Positions 5,681 through 7,166 of a DNA stretch of 7,166 bases are shown one piece after another (position 1 is the stretch's first letter; each line of letters begins with the position of its first letter). The position numbers were made by a program, and so were the translations under genes. The stretch comes from Alphaproteobacteria bacterium (GTDB taxonomy: Bacteria; Pseudomonadota; Alphaproteobacteria; Rhodobacterales; Rhodobacteraceae), in assembly GCA_030424705.1 (NCBI GenBank), contig JAUHWJ010000093.1, positions 1 through 7,166 on the forward strand, read 5' to 3'. A model generated the notes under the pieces. The model ran no database searches. It was not told the DNA's origin and saw nothing but the letters and a program-made list of their open reading frames with translations.

Positions 5681-6924
5681 CGGAGCCGCCTGCGCCGCCC
5701 CTCGCGGTCGTCCTGAAAGGCTGGCCGCGCCTCTCCGAGACCTTCATCGCGCAGGAGCTGAAGGCGCTGGAGGATCGCGGCTTCCGCTTCGAGATCTGGT
5801 CGCTCCGCTTCCCCTATGACGACCGGACGCATCCGATCCACGGGCAGGTGAAGGCGAAGGTCCGCTACCTGCCGGAATATCTTTATCAGGAGCCCTTCCG
5901 CGTCCTCCGCGGCTGGCTCCGCGCCCGCCGGATGCAAGGCTACCGCGCCGCGCGCCGCGCATGGCTGCGCGACCTCTGGCGGGACAGGACGCCCAATCGC
6001 GGCCGCCGTTGGGGCCAGGCGCTGGTGATGGCGGCGGAGGCGCCGCCCGAAGTCCGGCTCCATTACGCGCATTTCCTGCACACCCCCGGCTCCGTCGCCC
6101 GCTACGCCGCGATGATCCGCGGCGCAGCCTGGGCCGTCTCCGCCCATGCGAAGGACATCTGGACGATTCCGGACTGGGAGAAGCGGGAGAAGCTGGCGGA
6201 CTGCGCCTTCCTCGTCACCTGCACGGGAACTGGCGCCGCGCATCTCGCCGCCCTCGCGCCCGAGCCCTCGCGCGTCTCCCTCGTCTATCACGGGCTCGAC
6301 CTCGCGCGCTTCCCCGAGCCGCCCGAGTCGCGTCCGGCGCGGGACGGGCGGGGTGAGCCGGCGCTGATCCTCTCGGTCGGGCGGCTCGTGGCGAAGAAGG
6401 GTTATGACGACCTCCTCGCCGCCCTCTCGCTCCTCCCCGAAGGGCTCGCATGGCGGCTCGTCCATATCGGCGGCGGCCCTCTCGGCCCGGACCTGAAGGA
6501 AGAGGCGGCGCGGCGCGGCTTCGCCGACAGGATCGAATGGCGCGGCAAGCGCGACCAGACGGAGGTGATCGCCGCCCTCCGCGAGGCCGATCTCTTCGTC
6601 CTCCCCTCCAAGATCGCGGAGGACGGGGACAGGGACGGCCTGCCCAACGTCCTCATGGAGGCGGCGAGCCAACGCCTCCCCATCGTCTCCACCGCCGTCT
6701 CCGCCATTCCGGAATTCGTGGAGGACGGCGTGCAGGGCCGCCTCGTCCCGCCCGGCGCGCCGGAGGCGCTGGCCGAGGCGCTGGCCGAAATGATCGCCGA
6801 CGTTGCAAAACGCACATGCCTCGCCGCCGCCGCGCGTGATAGGCTGGCGGCGGAGTTCGGCATGGAGGGGGGGCTCGACATCTTGCAGCAAAGGCTCGAA
6901 GCCGCGCTGGGCGCGCGCGCATGA
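5677..6924 (+). CDS. GT4-family glycosyltransferase
   Basis: A 415-residue GT-B enzyme expected to transfer a sugar from a nucleotide donor, with retention of configuration, onto a lipid-linked or surface glycan. The frame is open from 4942, but the part before 5677 only overlies the previous gene. The true start is the GTG at 5677, within GTGA. The N-terminus K-G-W-P-R-L-S-E-T-F-I-x-x-E (14-27) is the signature of the exopolysaccharide/colanic-acid-type GT4 subgroup. The acceptor-side SAHAKDIW (155-162) follows. The donor domain shows SVGRLVAKKGYDDLL (233-247), HIGGGPL (263-269) and DGLPNVLMEA (320-329), in which D320 and E328 match the EX7E motif and E328 is the expected nucleotide-sugar ligand. 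V-P-P-G (357-360) is typical near the C-terminus. All key motifs are intact. Its stop overlaps the next gene's start (ATGA). The precise glycan is unknown. Confidence 0.93.
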   Translation: MTEPPAPPLAVVLKGWPRLSETFIAQELKALEDRGFRFEIWSLRFPYDDRTHPIHGQVKAKVRYLPEYLYQEPFRVLRGWLRARRMQGYRAARRAWLRDLWRDRTPNRGRRWGQALVMAAEAPPEVRLHYAHFLHTPGSVARYAAMIRGAAWAVSAHAKDIWTIPDWEKREKLADCAFLVTCTGTGAAHLAALAPEPSRVSLVYHGLDLARFPEPPESRPARDGRGEPALILSVGRLVAKKGYDDLLAALSLLPEGLAWRLVHIGGGPLGPDLKEEAARRGFADRIEWRGKRDQTEVIAALREADLFVLPSKIAEDGDRDGLPNVLMEAASQRLPIVSTAVSAIPEFVEDGVQGRLVPPGAPEALAEALAEMIADVAKRTCLAAAARDRLAAEFGMEGGLDILQQRLEAALGARA

Positions 6925-7166
6925 GCGGGGAGGCGCCGCCGGAACGCGGCCTCATCGCGTTCTATGCGCCGATGAAGGCGCCCGACCATCCGAACCCCTC
7001 CGGGGACCGCCGCATCGCGCGCCTGATGATGCGGGCGCTGGAGCGCGGCGGCTGGAGCCCCCGCCTCGCCTCCCGCTTCCGCGCCCATCAGCGGGACGGG
7101 AACCCGGCGGCGCAGGACATGCTCTTTCAGGAGGCCGAGCGGATCGCGGACGGGCTGATCCGCCGC
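6921..7166 (+). CDS. Glycosyltransferase, N-terminal part (3' end outside window)
   Basis: ATG 6921 overlaps the preceding stop as ATGA. The frame stays open for 82 codons to the window edge without a stop. After a short leader the sequence reads L-I-A-F-Y-A-P-M-K-A-P-D-H-P-N-P-S-G-D-R (about 11-30). This is a first beta strand and glycine-containing loop like that of GT4-type enzymes in alphaproteobacteria, whose early segment reads roughly Y-A-P-x-K-P-P-x-H-P-x-P-S-G-D-R. A helix R-R-I-A-R-L-M-M-R-A-L (30-40) and L-A-S-R-F-R (about 49-54) fit the first Rossmann repeat. The donor-binding half is outside the window, so the family is inferred from the N-terminus and from operon context. It is probably the third member of the operon begun at 4448. 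Confidence 0.75.
   Translation, partial: MSGEAPPERGLIAFYAPMKAPDHPNPSGDRRIARLMMRALERGGWSPRLASRFRAHQRDGNPAAQDMLFQEAERIADGLIRR

Noticed and set aside
5392..6891. 499-codon - strand open frame opposite the glycosyltransferases
   Set aside because: It is antisense to two genes with intact catalytic motifs and has no recognisable domain. Long antisense frames are expected at this G+C.
1..7166. Search for CRISPR arrays, tRNA or rRNA genes, insertion sequences and phage or defence genes
   Set aside because: No regularly spaced repeats, cloverleaf-like structures, terminal inverted repeats with a transposase, or defence-type domains were seen on reading either strand.

Overview
The window is a chromosomal segment from a GC-rich bacterium (roughly two thirds or more G+C by eye, with strong G/C at third codon positions). 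A RegA/PrrA/ActR-type redox response regulator with the near-invariant C-terminal DNA-binding domain of that family points to an alphaproteobacterium. A GSCFA protein and a large MscS-type channel of a style common in that class agree with this. The genus cannot be fixed from the sequence. No tRNA, rRNA, CRISPR array, transposase or phage gene was seen, and the region reads as ordinary core or near-core chromosome rather than a mobile island.

Layout, left to right. (1) 1-486 (+): 3' end of a GSCFA-domain gene, followed at once by a strong hairpin. (2) 487-904: a 418-base non-coding stretch with a weak promoter-like pair, a dyad, a near-repeat of two 15-mers and a perfect 10-bp stem followed by TTTT. 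(3) 905-1480 (+): regA/prrA/actR-type response regulator, without its histidine kinase or a senC-like gene next to it. (4) 1481-1880: a convergent gap filled with short hairpins and GC-rich intergenic repeats. (5) 1881-4340 (-): a large multi-spanning mechanosensitive channel of the MscS family with a signal peptide and a periplasmic region carrying three ADYG motifs. (6) 4341-4447: a short divergent gap with two small hairpins. (7) 4448-7166 (+): a tightly coupled run of three glycosyltransferase genes (GT28/MurG-like, then GT4, then another GT4-like gene cut by the window edge), each joined to the next by a 4-base start/stop overlap.

Functionally, the three glycosyltransferases look like one translationally coupled operon building an unidentified surface or secreted glycan. 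The channel is divergent from them and probably acts in osmotic protection of the envelope. The response regulator is expected to control redox-dependent energy metabolism with a kinase encoded elsewhere. Nothing here is clearly a new biological system. The best leads are the glycosyltransferase operon of unknown product, the structured leader upstream of the response regulator gene (possible attenuator or small RNA), and the motif-bearing periplasmic domain of the channel.
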